This document shows, piece by piece, positions 42,937 through 53,213 of a stretch of 64,000 nucleotides of DNA. The notes under the pieces are model-generated. The model worked only from the letters and a program-made list of their open reading frames with translations. It ran no database searches and was not told the origin of the DNA. The stretch spans positions 4,031,001 to 4,095,000 of the forward strand of contig NZ_AP026966.1 of the NCBI RefSeq assembly GCF_027923905.1, given 5' to 3'. This stretch comes from Massilia varians. Lineage in GTDB: Bacteria > Pseudomonadota > Gammaproteobacteria > Burkholderiales > Burkholderiaceae_D. Each line of letters begins with the position of its first letter. Within the stretch, counting starts at the first letter, position 1. The position numbers were made by a program, and so were the translations under genes.

Positions 42937-43818
42937 TCAGTCTGCGGTGACAGGGATATAGAAGCGCCGCTTCATTTCGTCGAGCCCCAGTTCGGTCATC
43001 ACTTCCTGCAGGCGTTCGGACGGCCGGCGGCGCGGCAGGTTCTTGTAGGTCGCGACGATGAGTTCGTTCTTCATCGAGTGCTCCCAGCCCACCAGCTCGG
43101 TGACGGTCACCTGGTAGCCGTGCGCTTCCAGCTGCAGGCAGCGCATGACATTGGTGATCTGGCTGCCGAACTCGCGGGTGTGGATCGGGTGGCGCCAGAT
43201 CTCGGTCAGCGCGCTGCGGCCCAGGTCCTTGCCCTTGTTCTTGCGCAGCACGCTCGCGACCTCGGCCTGGCAGCACGGCACCAGCACCATGTGCTTGGCC
43301 TGCTTCTTGAGGGCGAAGTCGATGGCGTCGTCGGTGGCCGTGTTGCAGGCGTGCAGTGCGGTGACGATGTCGAGGGTGGGCGGCAGCTCGGTCGAGGTGG
43401 TCGATTCCGCCACCGACAGCGGCAGGAAGGACATGCCGCCAAAACCCAGGCGCGCCGCCAGCTCGGTCGATTTCTGCACCAGCTCGGCGCGGGTCTCGAT
43501 GCCGTAGATGTGCGAGCCCGCCTCCAGCCCCTTGAAGAACAGGTCGTACAGGATGAAGCCGAGGTAGGACTTGCCGGCGCCGTGGTCGACCAGGGACACC
43601 TGGCCCTTTTCCTGCAGGACGTCCTTGAGCAATGGCTCGATGAAGTTGTACAGGTGGTAGACCTGCTTGAGCTTGCGGCGGCTGTCCTGGTTCAGCTTGC
43701 CGTCGCGCGTGAGGATGTGCAGCTCCTTCAGCAGTTCGACCGACTGGCCGGGACGCACTTCGGGAGGCAGCGCGGGCGCTGCCTGTGCCTTGTTGTTGGA
43801 TTGTTTAGCGTGCTTCAT
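42937..43818 (-). CDS. RRNAD1/METTL25-like SAM methyltransferase (Methyltransf_32)
   Basis: 293 aa. SAM loop VDHGAGKSYLGFILYDLFF, then the family's HACNTATDDAIDFALKK and VPCCQAEVASVL (paired Cys), which mark the Methyltransf_32/RRNAD1 group. The start at 43818 (MKHAKQSNN) overlaps iscX by 14 bases; the longer frame adds low-quality sequence inside iscX. The target is unknown; family members are proposed RNA or protein methylases. Co-transcription with isc genes may be read-through only. Confidence 0.85.
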   Translation of the reverse strand: MKHAKQSNNKAQAAPALPPEVRPGQSVELLKELHILTRDGKLNQDSRRKLKQVYHLYNFIEPLLKDVLQEKGQVSLVDHGAGKSYLGFILYDLFFKGLEAGSHIYGIETRAELVQKSTELAARLGFGGMSFLPLSVAESTTSTELPPTLDIVTALHACNTATDDAIDFALKKQAKHMVLVPCCQAEVASVLRKNKGKDLGRSALTEIWRHPIHTREFGSQITNVMRCLQLEAHGYQVTVTELVGWEHSMKNELIVATYKNLPRRRPSERLQEVMTELGLDEMKRRFYIPVTAD

Positions 43819-43999
43819 CGATCCATGCTGCCTGAATGGCTTCCAGTACCCGCTCGCCGCCGCGCGAGCGGTCGTCGTCGAAGCCATCGAGCCCGACGAC
43901 CCAGTTGTGCAGGTCGACGAAGCGCACGGTGGCGGGGTCGACGTCGGGGTACTTCTCGAGCAGCGCCTCGGCGATGCTCGTTACGTCAGTCCACTTCAT
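43805..43999 (-). CDS. iscX: Fe-S cluster assembly protein IscX
   Basis: 64 aa, exact family length. MKWTDVTSIAEALLEKYPDVDPATVRFVDLHNWVVGLDGF and the acidic FDDD are the known IscX features. Frataxin-like regulator that binds IscS and iron. 12 bases after fdx. Confidence 0.96.
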   Translation of the reverse strand: MKWTDVTSIAEALLEKYPDVDPATVRFVDLHNWVVGLDGFDDDRSRGGERVLEAIQAAWIDEAR

Positions 44000-44011
44000 G
44001 GCAGGCCTCTT

Positions 44012-44353
44012 TCAGTGGCTTTTCTCTGCGGCGTGGTTGATGGTGTACTTCGGGATCTCGACCACCAGGTCTTCGTCGGCGACGATCGCCTGGCAGGACA
44101 GGCGCGAGTTCGGCTCCAGGCCCCAGGCCTTGTCCAGCATGTCTTCTTCTTTTTCTTCCTGCTCGTTCAGCGAGTCGAAGCCTTCGCGCACGATCACGTG
44201 GCAGGTCGTGCAGGCGCAGACGCGGTCGCAGGCGTGTTCGATCTCGATGTCGTTTTCCAGCAGGACGTCGCAGATCGACTTGCCGGCCGGGGATTCCAGC
44301 ACGGCGCCGTCGGGGCAGAAGACGGGATGGGGGAGGATGACGATTTGTGGCAC
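44012..44353 (-). CDS. fdx: Isc-type [2Fe-2S] ferredoxin
   Basis: 113 aa. Cluster ligands C-x5-C-x2-C in HACDRVCACTTCHV and the distal Cys in LSCQAIV. Supplies electrons to the IscU assembly reaction. Start at GTG 44353 with GAGG seven bases upstream gives the family length; the longer frame runs into the REP element. Confidence 0.95.
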   Translation of the reverse strand: MPQIVILPHPVFCPDGAVLESPAGKSICDVLLENDIEIEHACDRVCACTTCHVIVREGFDSLNEQEEKEEDMLDKAWGLEPNSRLSCQAIVADEDLVVEIPKYTINHAAEKSH

Positions 44354-44378
44354 TTGATAACCTCGTATTGTGTTTTTC

Positions 44379-44478
44379 GTAGGGTGGACGGCTTCGCCGT
44401 CCGCGCGTTCAACAGGGGCAAGCGTCGCCACGGATCGACCGTGAGTCGGACGCGCGGTCGGCAGAGCCGACCACCCTA

Positions 44479-44479
<1 letters not shown>
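44379..44479. repeat. REP/BIME-like palindromic element, copy C
   Basis: Left unit GTAGGGTGGACGG, cttcg loop, CCGTCCGCGCGTTCAA; right unit diverged to CGCGCGGTCGG, caga loop, CCGACCACCCTAC, with compensating changes in the stem. It fills the hscA-fdx gap and its last base is the first of the hscA stop codon complement. Confidence 0.85.
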
Positions 44480-46368
<1,889 letters not shown>

Positions 46369-46404
46369 GGTCGTGTTACCTGTTTGTTTTTCTGTGCTGC
46401 TATG

Positions 46405-46447
46405 TGGTCGGGGTCGTTTGTGTCATCGACACAAACGACCCCGACCA
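46405..46447. repeat. Perfect 20-bp inverted repeat between hscB and hscA
   Basis: TGGTCGGGGTCGTTTGTGTC, loop ATC, GACACAAACGACCCCGACCA: 20 paired bases with no mismatch. No T run follows. It fills half of the 93-base gap inside the isc operon and could act as an RNA stability or processing element. Confidence 0.9.
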
Positions 46448-46461
46448 TCATGCGAATTCGA

Positions 46462-46977
46462 TTACGCGTCCAATGCCTCGAACGCGTACTGTACCTCTTC
46501 CCCGAATTTATCGAGGAACATCATCGCGCGCACGCCCTGCGCGGCCGCGTGGTAGTCGCCGGCATCGAGCTGCCTGCCGACCTGCTCCAGCATGCTTTTG
46601 CGCTCGCGGCGCACCTGGGCGTCGAGCTCGTCCAGCGCCGATGCATCCTTGGCCGCGCGCGCATCCTCGAGCGCTTCGCGCCATTCCATCTGCTGCATCA
46701 GGAAGCTCGCCGGCATCGCCGTGTTCGACTCGGTCTGCAGGTCGACGCCGTTGATCTCGCAGAGGTACTGCGCGCGCTTTTGCGGATTGCGCAGGGTTTG
46801 ATAGGCCTCGTTGGCGCGCGTGGCCCACTGCATCGCGACGCGCTTCTCGGTATCGGTGGCGTTCACGAAGCGGTCCGGGTGCACGCGCCCCTGGACCTCG
46901 CGGTAGGCCGCGTCCAGGGCGTCGCCGTCGACGGCGAAGCTGGCGGGAAGCTGGAACAGCTCGAAATGGTTCTGCAT
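46462..46977 (-). CDS. hscB: Co-chaperone HscB
   Basis: 171 aa. J domain (about 1-75) with FELFQLPASFAVDGDALDAAYREVQGRVHPDRF including HPD, and the C-terminal three-helix IscU-binding domain (ASFLMQQMEWREALEDARAAKD). Four bases after iscA. Confidence 0.96.
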   Translation of the reverse strand: MQNHFELFQLPASFAVDGDALDAAYREVQGRVHPDRFVNATDTEKRVAMQWATRANEAYQTLRNPQKRAQYLCEINGVDLQTESNTAMPASFLMQQMEWREALEDARAAKDASALDELDAQVRRERKSMLEQVGRQLDAGDYHAAAQGVRAMMFLDKFGEEVQYAFEALDA

Positions 46978-46981
46978 TGCC

Positions 46982-47305
46982 TTAGATACGGAAGCTTTCG
47001 CCGCAGCCGCAGTTGTCCTTGACGTTCGGGTTGTTGAAGCGGAAGCCTTCGTTCAAGCCTTCGCGCGCGAAGTCCAGTTCGGTGCCGTCGATGTAGGGCA
47101 GGCTCTTCGGGTCGACGAAGACCTTGACGCCGTGCGACTCGAAGACATTGTCTTCGTTCGAGGCTTCGTCGACGTACTCGAGCTTGTAGGCCAGGCCGGA
47201 GCAGCCGGTCGTGCGCACACCGAAGCGCAAGCCGATGCCCTTGCCCCGGCGCTCGAGGTAACGGTTGACGTGCTTCGCGGCTTTTTCAGTCAGGGTGATT
47301 GCCAT
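46982..47305 (-). CDS. iscA: Fe-S assembly protein IscA
   Basis: 107 aa, A-type carrier. Cys ligands in [13 protein letters not shown] and the C-terminal DNCGCGESF. 27 bases after iscU. Confidence 0.96.
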   Translation of the reverse strand: MAITLTEKAAKHVNRYLERRGKGIGLRFGVRTTGCSGLAYKLEYVDEASNEDNVFESHGVKVFVDPKSLPYIDGTELDFAREGLNEGFRFNNPNVKDNCGCGESFRI

Positions 47306-47332
47306 GTCGGTGACTCCAGTCTTTGCTAACTA

Positions 47333-47722
47333 TTACGCCTTCTCGGCGTGCTTGGCTTTGTAGTCGGCCACGGCGGCCTTGATCGCGTCTTCCGCCAGGA
47401 TCGAGCAGTGGATCTTCACCGGCGGCAGCGCCAGTTCTTCGGCGATCTGGGTGTTCTTGATCGCCAGCGCCTCGTCCAGCGATTTGCCCTTGACCCATTC
47501 GGTCACGAGCGAGCTCGAGGCGATCGCCGAACCGCAGCCGTAGGTCTTGAACTTCGCGTCCTCAATCAGGCCCTGCTCGTTGACCTTGATCTGCAGCTTC
47601 ATCACGTCGCCGCAGGCCGGCGCGCCGACCATGCCGGTGCCGATCGCATCGTCGCCCTTGTCGAAGGCGCCGACGTTGCGCGGGTTTTCGTAGTGGTCCA
47701 GTACTTTGTCCGAATATGCCAT
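47333..47722 (-). CDS. iscU: Fe-S scaffold protein IscU
   Basis: 129 aa. Ligand Cys in GAPACGDVMK, YGCGSAIASSS and IHCSILAEDAI; the HscA-recognition motif LPPVK is present just before the last Cys. Start MAYSDKVLDHYENPRNVG is the family start. Confidence 0.97.
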   Translation of the reverse strand: MAYSDKVLDHYENPRNVGAFDKGDDAIGTGMVGAPACGDVMKLQIKVNEQGLIEDAKFKTYGCGSAIASSSLVTEWVKGKSLDEALAIKNTQIAEELALPPVKIHCSILAEDAIKAAVADYKAKHAEKA

Positions 47723-47749
47723 GGTAGTGCTCCTAGAATTCCGTAATGT

Positions 47750-49006
47750 TTAGTGGGCTGCCCATTGGATCGAATTCAAATCGATCCCTTCCTTGAACAT
47801 GTCCCACAGCGGCGACAGTTCGCGCAGTTTACCGACCTTGGCTTTCAACAGGTTGACAGCGAAGTCGATGTCTTCCTCGGTCGTGAACCGGCCGATGGTG
47901 AAGCGGATCGAGCTGTGCGCCAGTTCGTCGCTGCGGCCCAGGGCGCGCAGCACGTAGGACGGCTCCAGCGAGGCCGAGGTGCAGGCCGAACCCGAGGACA
48001 CGGCGATGTCCTTGATCGCCATGATCAAGGACTCGCCCTCGACGTAGTTGAACGAGACGTTCAGGTTATGCGGCACGCGGTGGTCCATGTCGCCGTTGAT
48101 GTAGACCTCTTCGATCTCCAGCAGGCCGCGGGCCAACCGGTCGCGCAGCGCCTTCACGCGCTCGAGTTCCGACGCCATCTCTTCCTTGGCGAGGCGGAAG
48201 GCTTCGCCCATGCCGACGATCTGGTGGGTCGGCAGCGTGCCCGAACGCAGGCCGCGCTCGTGGCCGCCGCCGTGCATCTGCGCTTCCAGGCGCACGCGCG
48301 GCTTGCGGCGCACGTACAGGGCGCCGACGCCCTTCGGGCCGTAGGTCTTGTGCGCGGTGAAGGTCATCAGGTCGCACTTGGTTTTATTCAGGTCGATCTC
48401 GACCTTGCCGGTCGCCTGGGCGGCGTCGCAATGGAAGATGATGCCCTTCGAGCGGCACAGTTCGCCGATCTCGTCGATCGGCTGGATGACGCCGATCTCG
48501 TTATTCACCAGCATGACCGATACCAGGATGGTGTCCGGACGGATCGCCGCTTCCAGCTGGGCGATGGTGATCAGGCCGTTGTCCTGCGGCTCGAGGTAGG
48601 TCGCCTCGAAACCCTGGCGCTCCAGTTCGCGCACGGTGTCCAGCACGGCCTTGTGCTCGGTCTTGACCGTGATGATGTGCTTGCCGCGGGTCTTGTAGAA
48701 GTGGGCGGCACCCTTCAGGGCCAGGTTGTTCGATTCGGTCGCGCCCGAGGTCCAGATGATCTCGCGCGGATCGGCGCCGACCAGGGCGGCCACGTTGGCG
48801 CGCGCTTCCTCGACCGCCGCTTCGGCGCTCCAGCCGTACATGTGGCTGCGCGACGCCGGATTGCCGAACTGCTCGCGCAGGTAGGGAATCATCTTGTCGG
48901 CCACGCGCGGATCGATCGGAGTGGTCGCCGAGTAATCCATGTAGATCGGGAAATGCGGCGCAGTCACGAAGCTCTGCTCGGTTTTTTTGTCCAAAGGCGC
49001 GTTCAT
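47750..49006 (-). CDS. iscS: Cysteine desulfurase IscS
   Basis: 418 aa. PLP Lys in [12 protein letters not shown], catalytic Cys in [17 protein letters not shown] on the long mobile loop of class I. The N-terminus carries about 20 residues before [15 protein letters not shown]; start kept at 49006 because it overlaps the iscR stop as TGATG. Delivers sulfur to IscU and, probably, to FdhD and tRNA enzymes. Confidence 0.97.
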   Translation of the reverse strand: MNAPLDKKTEQSFVTAPHFPIYMDYSATTPIDPRVADKMIPYLREQFGNPASRSHMYGWSAEAAVEEARANVAALVGADPREIIWTSGATESNNLALKGAAHFYKTRGKHIITVKTEHKAVLDTVRELERQGFEATYLEPQDNGLITIAQLEAAIRPDTILVSVMLVNNEIGVIQPIDEIGELCRSKGIIFHCDAAQATGKVEIDLNKTKCDLMTFTAHKTYGPKGVGALYVRRKPRVRLEAQMHGGGHERGLRSGTLPTHQIVGMGEAFRLAKEEMASELERVKALRDRLARGLLEIEEVYINGDMDHRVPHNLNVSFNYVEGESLIMAIKDIAVSSGSACTSASLEPSYVLRALGRSDELAHSSIRFTIGRFTTEEDIDFAVNLLKAKVGKLRELSPLWDMFKEGIDLNSIQWAAH

Positions 49007-49494
49007 CAGTTCACTCCGGTTTCAATATTGGCGCTAGCGGAGGTGCGGTGCACCACCACGACGTTTTGTTCTTTCTGCTTCTGCTGGTCGACCAGGTCTT
49101 GCAGCGAGACCGAATCGAGATAGTCGACCATCTTGGCGTTCAGCGTGGTCCACAGTTCATGGGTCATGCAACGGGTGCCGGAAGCAGCGTCGGCGCCGTG
49201 ACAATTTTCTTTGCCGCCACACTGGGTGGCATCGAGCGGCTCGTCGACCGCGATGATGATGTCGGCCACCGTCACCTTGTGGGCGGGTCTGGCCAGGCTG
49301 TAGCCGCCGCCGGGTCCGCGGATCGACTCGACGATCTGGTGGCGGCGCAGCTTGCCGAACAGTTGTTCCAGGTACGACAGCGAAATGGCCTGGCGCTGGC
49401 TGATGCCCGACAGCGTGACCGGACCATTGCCCTGACGCAGGGCGAGGTCGATCATCGCGGTAACAGCAAAACGGCCTTTGGTGGTCAGACGCAT
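49006..49494 (-). CDS. iscR: Fe-S cluster-responsive transcription regulator IscR
   Basis: 162 aa Rrf2 protein. Winged helix in residues 1-80 ([40 protein letters not shown]). Three cluster Cys in [18 protein letters not shown]. Holo-IscR represses its own operon; a matching type 1 operator lies about 100 bases upstream. Confidence 0.97.
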   Translation of the reverse strand: MRLTTKGRFAVTAMIDLALRQGNGPVTLSGISQRQAISLSYLEQLFGKLRRHQIVESIRGPGGGYSLARPAHKVTVADIIIAVDEPLDATQCGGKENCHGADAASGTRCMTHELWTTLNAKMVDYLDSVSLQDLVDQQKQKEQNVVVVHRTSASANIETGVN

Positions 49495-49589
49495 CGGAAA
49501 CCCAGTTAATGTAAAATATTGCCTCTTTTCAACTCATCGGTGCGGCGCAGCAAACACAACCAGCGAGAGCGCCCCCTTGAATGACCCGA

Positions 49590-49614
49590 TTAGTTGATCG
49601 ATTTAGTCAAGTAT
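49590..49614 (-). promoter_or_regulatory. Type 1 IscR operator upstream of iscR
   Basis: Read on the minus strand, ATACTTGACTAAATC is followed by GATCAACTAA. Against the E. coli type 1 consensus (ATASYYGACTRWWWYAGTCRRSTAT) 22 of 25 positions agree; only positions 16, 17 and 25 differ. It ends 96 bases before the iscR start. The consensus is recalled, not searched. Confidence 0.72.
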
Positions 49615-49681
49615 AGCAAATCCTGACTGGCTTGTCTTGGAGGCCCCCAAAACTTTCCCGGGCCTTTCCTCCTCCCGGCCC

Positions 49682-50452
49682 TTATCGCAAACGCAGCAAT
49701 TCCATCGGCCCGAACAATGCCTGCATCCCCTCGTGCTGGATGAAGGACAGGTTGTACGGGTGCTCGGCCTGGATCTGCGGCAGGCGCGCCGCTTCCGGCA
49801 GCTTTTTCAGCTGTTCGGCGATCTTGCCCCACAGAACCAGGGTGGGCGGCTGAGGCTGGCTTGCCAGGGCGGCAAGCACGACTTGCAGGAATGGTTGCCA
49901 GGCGCGTGCGTCGATGGCCGGCGCCACGTGCTTGCGAAACACCAGGGCCGCGTTCAGCAGCAGGAAACCGTGCTCGAGCAGATTGTCCTGCAGCTGGGCC
50001 AGGGTCTGGATCGAGCCGTCGGTGCGGGCGGCCTGGGCCACTGGCACCATGGCGCTGCCGCCGGTGGCGTCGGCATCGAGTTGCCCGTTTGCCACCAGGA
50101 GCATCTTCATGAAGTTGCGCAGCGAGGTGGCGCGGTTGACCGGCTTCGACAGCCCCGTCTCCGACCACAGCGCGCCCACGGCGCCGTCCATGAAGCAAAA
50201 GCCCGTGGCGCTTTCGGCGCGCGGGTAGGGCCCCTCCCCCACCAGCACATACTTCACTTTCTCCAGCGGCTGGGCAAAGGCGGCGAAGATGCGGCCGTCG
50301 AGCGGCAGGTAGTCATCGACGGCCAGCGCCGGCAGGTAGCCCGGGTCGGCGCTGGCGACGGCCTGCAGGCCGGCCTCGAGGACCGGGCGCCAGGAGGCGT
50401 CGGCACGGTCCAGGGCGACGATGATCGGGGCGGGAATGGGGTGGGTGGACAT
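49682..50452 (-). CDS. Uracil-DNA glycosylase superfamily protein with altered active-site motif
   Basis: 256 aa. The fold is recognisable from VKYVLVGEGPYPRAESATGFCF (residues 67-87), SLRNFMKMLL, LLEHGFLLLNAALVFRK, LVLWGKIAEQLKK and the final AEHPYNLSFIQH. The catalytic motif of family 1 enzymes, GQDPYH, is GEGPYPR here, so the water-activating Asp is Gly; the closing HPSPLS loop is HPYNLS. It may be a divergent glycosylase or have lost activity. Single gene. Confidence 0.75.
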   Translation of the reverse strand: MSTHPIPAPIIVALDRADASWRPVLEAGLQAVASADPGYLPALAVDDYLPLDGRIFAAFAQPLEKVKYVLVGEGPYPRAESATGFCFMDGAVGALWSETGLSKPVNRATSLRNFMKMLLVANGQLDADATGGSAMVPVAQAARTDGSIQTLAQLQDNLLEHGFLLLNAALVFRKHVAPAIDARAWQPFLQVVLAALASQPQPPTLVLWGKIAEQLKKLPEAARLPQIQAEHPYNLSFIQHEGMQALFGPMELLRLR

Positions 50453-50503
50453 GGCGAAATCACAAGGCGCAAAGAGGCCGGATTGTAGCCCATGTCCGTG
50501 GGC

Positions 50504-51148
50504 TCACTCCGCGTCCGGCTGCTGGCTCGGATGCGCCGCCTTGAAGGCCGGCAGGTCCACGCACAGCGCGTCGATGCGTGCAATGGTCGGATAGGCATCG
50601 ATGTCGATATCGAAGCGCCTGGCATTGAACACCTGCGGCACCAGGAAGCAGTCGGCGATGGTCGGGGTGTCGCCATGGCAGAAGAGGCCGGTGCCCAGGT
50701 TGCGCGCCAGGTGCGCTTCCAGCGAGCGCAGCCCCTCGATGACCCAGTGGCGGTACCAGTCGGTCTTGGCTTCTTCGGACTGCCCCAGGTGCTTCACCAG
50801 GTATTTCAGCACGCGCAGGTTGTTCACCGGGTGGATGTCGCAGGCGATGATCTGCGCCAGCTCGCGCACGCGGGCGCGGCCGACCGCGTCCTTCGGCAGC
50901 AGCGGCACCAGCGGGTAGACTTCGTCCAGGTACTCGATGATGGCCATCGACTGCGTCAGCGTCATGCGGTCGTCCTGCAGGGCCGGCACCAGGCCGCTGG
51001 GATTGATGGTCAGGTAGTCGTCCATCAGGTGCTGCCCGCCCTCGCGCAGCAGGTGCACCGGGACCGCCTGGTAGTCCAGGCCTTTCAGGTTGAGCGCGAT
51101 GCGCACCCGGTACGCGGCCGAGCTGCGGAAATAGGTGTAGAGCTTCAT
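50504..51148 (-). CDS. maiA: Maleylacetoacetate isomerase
   Basis: 214 aa zeta-class glutathione transferase. Signature FRSSAAYRVRIALNLKGLDYQ with the catalytic Ser pair, and NPSGLVPAL in the glutathione site; C-terminal domain DIHPVNNLRVLKYL. Converts maleylacetoacetate to fumarylacetoacetate in tyrosine/homogentisate breakdown. Follows the hydrolase by 12 bases. Confidence 0.95.
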   Translation of the reverse strand: MKLYTYFRSSAAYRVRIALNLKGLDYQAVPVHLLREGGQHLMDDYLTINPSGLVPALQDDRMTLTQSMAIIEYLDEVYPLVPLLPKDAVGRARVRELAQIIACDIHPVNNLRVLKYLVKHLGQSEEAKTDWYRHWVIEGLRSLEAHLARNLGTGLFCHGDTPTIADCFLVPQVFNARRFDIDIDAYPTIARIDALCVDLPAFKAAHPSQQPDAE

Positions 51149-51160
51149 GCCGGTCTCCTC

Positions 51161-52183
51161 TCAAGCTTTCCTGTGATAGGGGCATACTTCCTGGTCGATC
51201 GCGCCGAAGATGCTGGCGCCGTCCTGGTCGACCATCTCGATGCGCACGGTGTCACCATAACGCAGGAAGGGCGTTTGCGGCTTGCCGCCCTCGATCGTCT
51301 CGTACATGCGCACCTCGGCCAGGCAGCAGTAGCCGACGCCGCCGTTGCCGATGCTCGAGCCGTGCAGGCTGCCCTGCTTGTTCGATACCGTGCCGGAGCC
51401 GATGATGCTGCCCGCGCCCAGCTCGCGCGTCTTGGCGGCATGGGCGATCAGCTGGGCGAAGCTGAAGGTCATGTCCTCGCCCGCGTTGGGGCGGCCGAAG
51501 GGGCTGTCGTTGAGCGTCACCAGGAGCGGCAGGTGCAGCTTGCTGTCCTGCCAGGCCTCGCCCAGCTCGTCGGGGGTGACCGCCACCGGCGAGAAGGCGC
51601 TGGCCGGCTTGGACTGGTAGAAGCCGAAGCCCTTGGCCAGCTCGTTCGGAATCAGGTTGCGCAGCGAGACGTCGTTTACCAGCATCACCAGGCGGATCGC
51701 CGCGGCCGCTTCTTCGCTTGATGCGCCCATCGGCACGTCGCCGGTGACCACCGCCACCTCGGCCTCCAGGTCCACGCCCCACTCTTCCGAGAGCACGGCG
51801 ATCGGGTCGCAGGGACCCACGAAGGAATCCGAGCCGCCCTGGTACATCAGCGGATCGCTGTAGAAGGATTCGGGCAATTCGGCGCCGCGCGCCTTGCGCA
51901 CCAGCTCGACGTGGTTGATGTAGGCCGAACCGTCGCACCATTGATAGGCGCGCGGCAATGGCGAATGGCATTCTTCTTCGATGAAGGATTCGGCCTTGTC
52001 GGCGGTGCCCGCGTTCAGGCGCTCGTACACCTTCTGCAGCTGCGGCGCCACCTCCTCCCAGTTGTCGAGCGCGCACTGCAGCGTGCGCGCGATCTTCGGG
52101 ACGGCCTGGCAGGTGACCAGATCGCGGCTGACGACGACCAGCGTGCCGTCGCGGCCGCCGGTCTTGAGGGTGGCAAGTTTCAT
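51161..52183 (-). CDS. Fumarylacetoacetate hydrolase family protein
   Basis: 340 aa. FAH catalytic domain (about 80-335); metal-binding E-x-E in GVDLEAEVAVVTGDV, Asp downstream in MLVNDVSLRNLI; GSGTVSNKQGS and YGDTVRIEM close the fold. With maiA it cleaves fumarylacetoacetate to fumarate and acetoacetate. Start at 52183 (MKLATLKTG) after GGAAGG; the longer frame crosses the regulator site. Confidence 0.93.
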   Translation of the reverse strand: MKLATLKTGGRDGTLVVVSRDLVTCQAVPKIARTLQCALDNWEEVAPQLQKVYERLNAGTADKAESFIEEECHSPLPRAYQWCDGSAYINHVELVRKARGAELPESFYSDPLMYQGGSDSFVGPCDPIAVLSEEWGVDLEAEVAVVTGDVPMGASSEEAAAAIRLVMLVNDVSLRNLIPNELAKGFGFYQSKPASAFSPVAVTPDELGEAWQDSKLHLPLLVTLNDSPFGRPNAGEDMTFSFAQLIAHAAKTRELGAGSIIGSGTVSNKQGSLHGSSIGNGGVGYCCLAEVRMYETIEGGKPQTPFLRYGDTVRIEMVDQDGASIFGAIDQEVCPYHRKA

Positions 52184-52232
52184 GGCGTTTCCTTCCCTTG
52201 GTGTTTGCTTTTCGCCATTAGAGAACAAAACG

Positions 52233-52251
52233 TACTATCATTCAAACAGTA
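52233..52251. promoter_or_regulatory. Probable LysR-type operator
   Basis: TACT-N11-AGTA, an interrupted dyad fitting the T-N11-A rule, in the 96-base gap between the divergent hydrolase and LysR genes. Confidence 0.6.
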
Positions 52252-52279
52252 TTTTTCGCTCGATTTATTAGATAAGCTT

Positions 52280-53191
52280 ATGAATCCGACCTTGCGCCAG
52301 ATGCGCGCATTCGTGGCCCTGGCCAAGACGGGTAACTTTACGCTTGCCGCGCAGGCGATGCACGTCACGCAATCGGCGCTTTCGGGTTTGATCAAGGAGC
52401 TCGAGCAGACCCTGGGCGCCAAGGTGGTCGACCGCAGCACGCGCCGCGCCCTGCTCACCGACATCGGCAAGGAACTCTATCCGCTGTTCAGCCAGATGAT
52501 CGACGACCTCGACGGCGCCCTGGCCAATGTTGCCGACCACACGCGCCTGAAAAAGGGCATCGTGCGCATCGCCGCGCCCCAGCTGCTGTCCTGCACCCTG
52601 ATGCCGGAGGCGATCGCCGCCTACCGCGCCCGCTACCCCGACATCGAGGTGCGCCTGGGCGACACCGGCGTGGAAAGCGTGGTCACGCGCGTGCTGTCCG
52701 GCGAAGCCGATGTCGGCATCGGCCCGGAGCGCGCGCCGGCGCCGCCGCTCGACGCCCGGCTGCTGTTCGAGATGCCCTTTGCGCTGGTGTTCCCGAAAGG
52801 GCATGCACTGGAGCGGCAGGCGCGCGTCACCTGGAAGGACGTCGCGCGCTATCCGCTGATCTCGCTGCAGGGCCAGTTCACAGAGCGCCTGCTGGACGAC
52901 ATGCACGCCGCGCTGCACGCGCCGTCCGTCAAGCCTGCCTACGAGCTCACCTTCATGACCACGGCACTGGCCATGGCCGCCGCCGGGCAGGGCGTGACGG
53001 TCTGCCTGCCCTACGCCGCGCCGCTGGCCACGCTGTACGGCCTGGTGATGCGCCAGCTGGAGGAACCGGTGCTCACGCGCCGCTTCTTCCTCTACACGCG
53101 CCCGGGCCGCACGCTGTCGCCGGCGGCGGAGAGCTTCATCGCCTTCCTCGGCGCGTTCGTCGACAAGCGCGCGCCCGGTCCGGCAGCGTGA
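52280..53191 (+). CDS. LysR-family transcription regulator
   Basis: 303 aa. N-terminal winged helix (MNPTLRQMRAFVALAKTGNFTLAAQAMHVTQSALSGLIKELEQTLGAKVVDRS) and a LysR effector domain (about 95-295). Divergent from the fah-maiA pair, so most likely its regulator, with a pathway intermediate as ligand (inference). Start at 52280; the longer frame covers the operator and hydrolase. Confidence 0.93.
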   Translation: MNPTLRQMRAFVALAKTGNFTLAAQAMHVTQSALSGLIKELEQTLGAKVVDRSTRRALLTDIGKELYPLFSQMIDDLDGALANVADHTRLKKGIVRIAAPQLLSCTLMPEAIAAYRARYPDIEVRLGDTGVESVVTRVLSGEADVGIGPERAPAPPLDARLLFEMPFALVFPKGHALERQARVTWKDVARYPLISLQGQFTERLLDDMHAALHAPSVKPAYELTFMTTALAMAAAGQGVTVCLPYAAPLATLYGLVMRQLEEPVLTRRFFLYTRPGRTLSPAAESFIAFLGAFVDKRAPGPAA

Positions 53192-53213
53192 CGGCGCCGG
53201 AGCGCGGCGCGCC

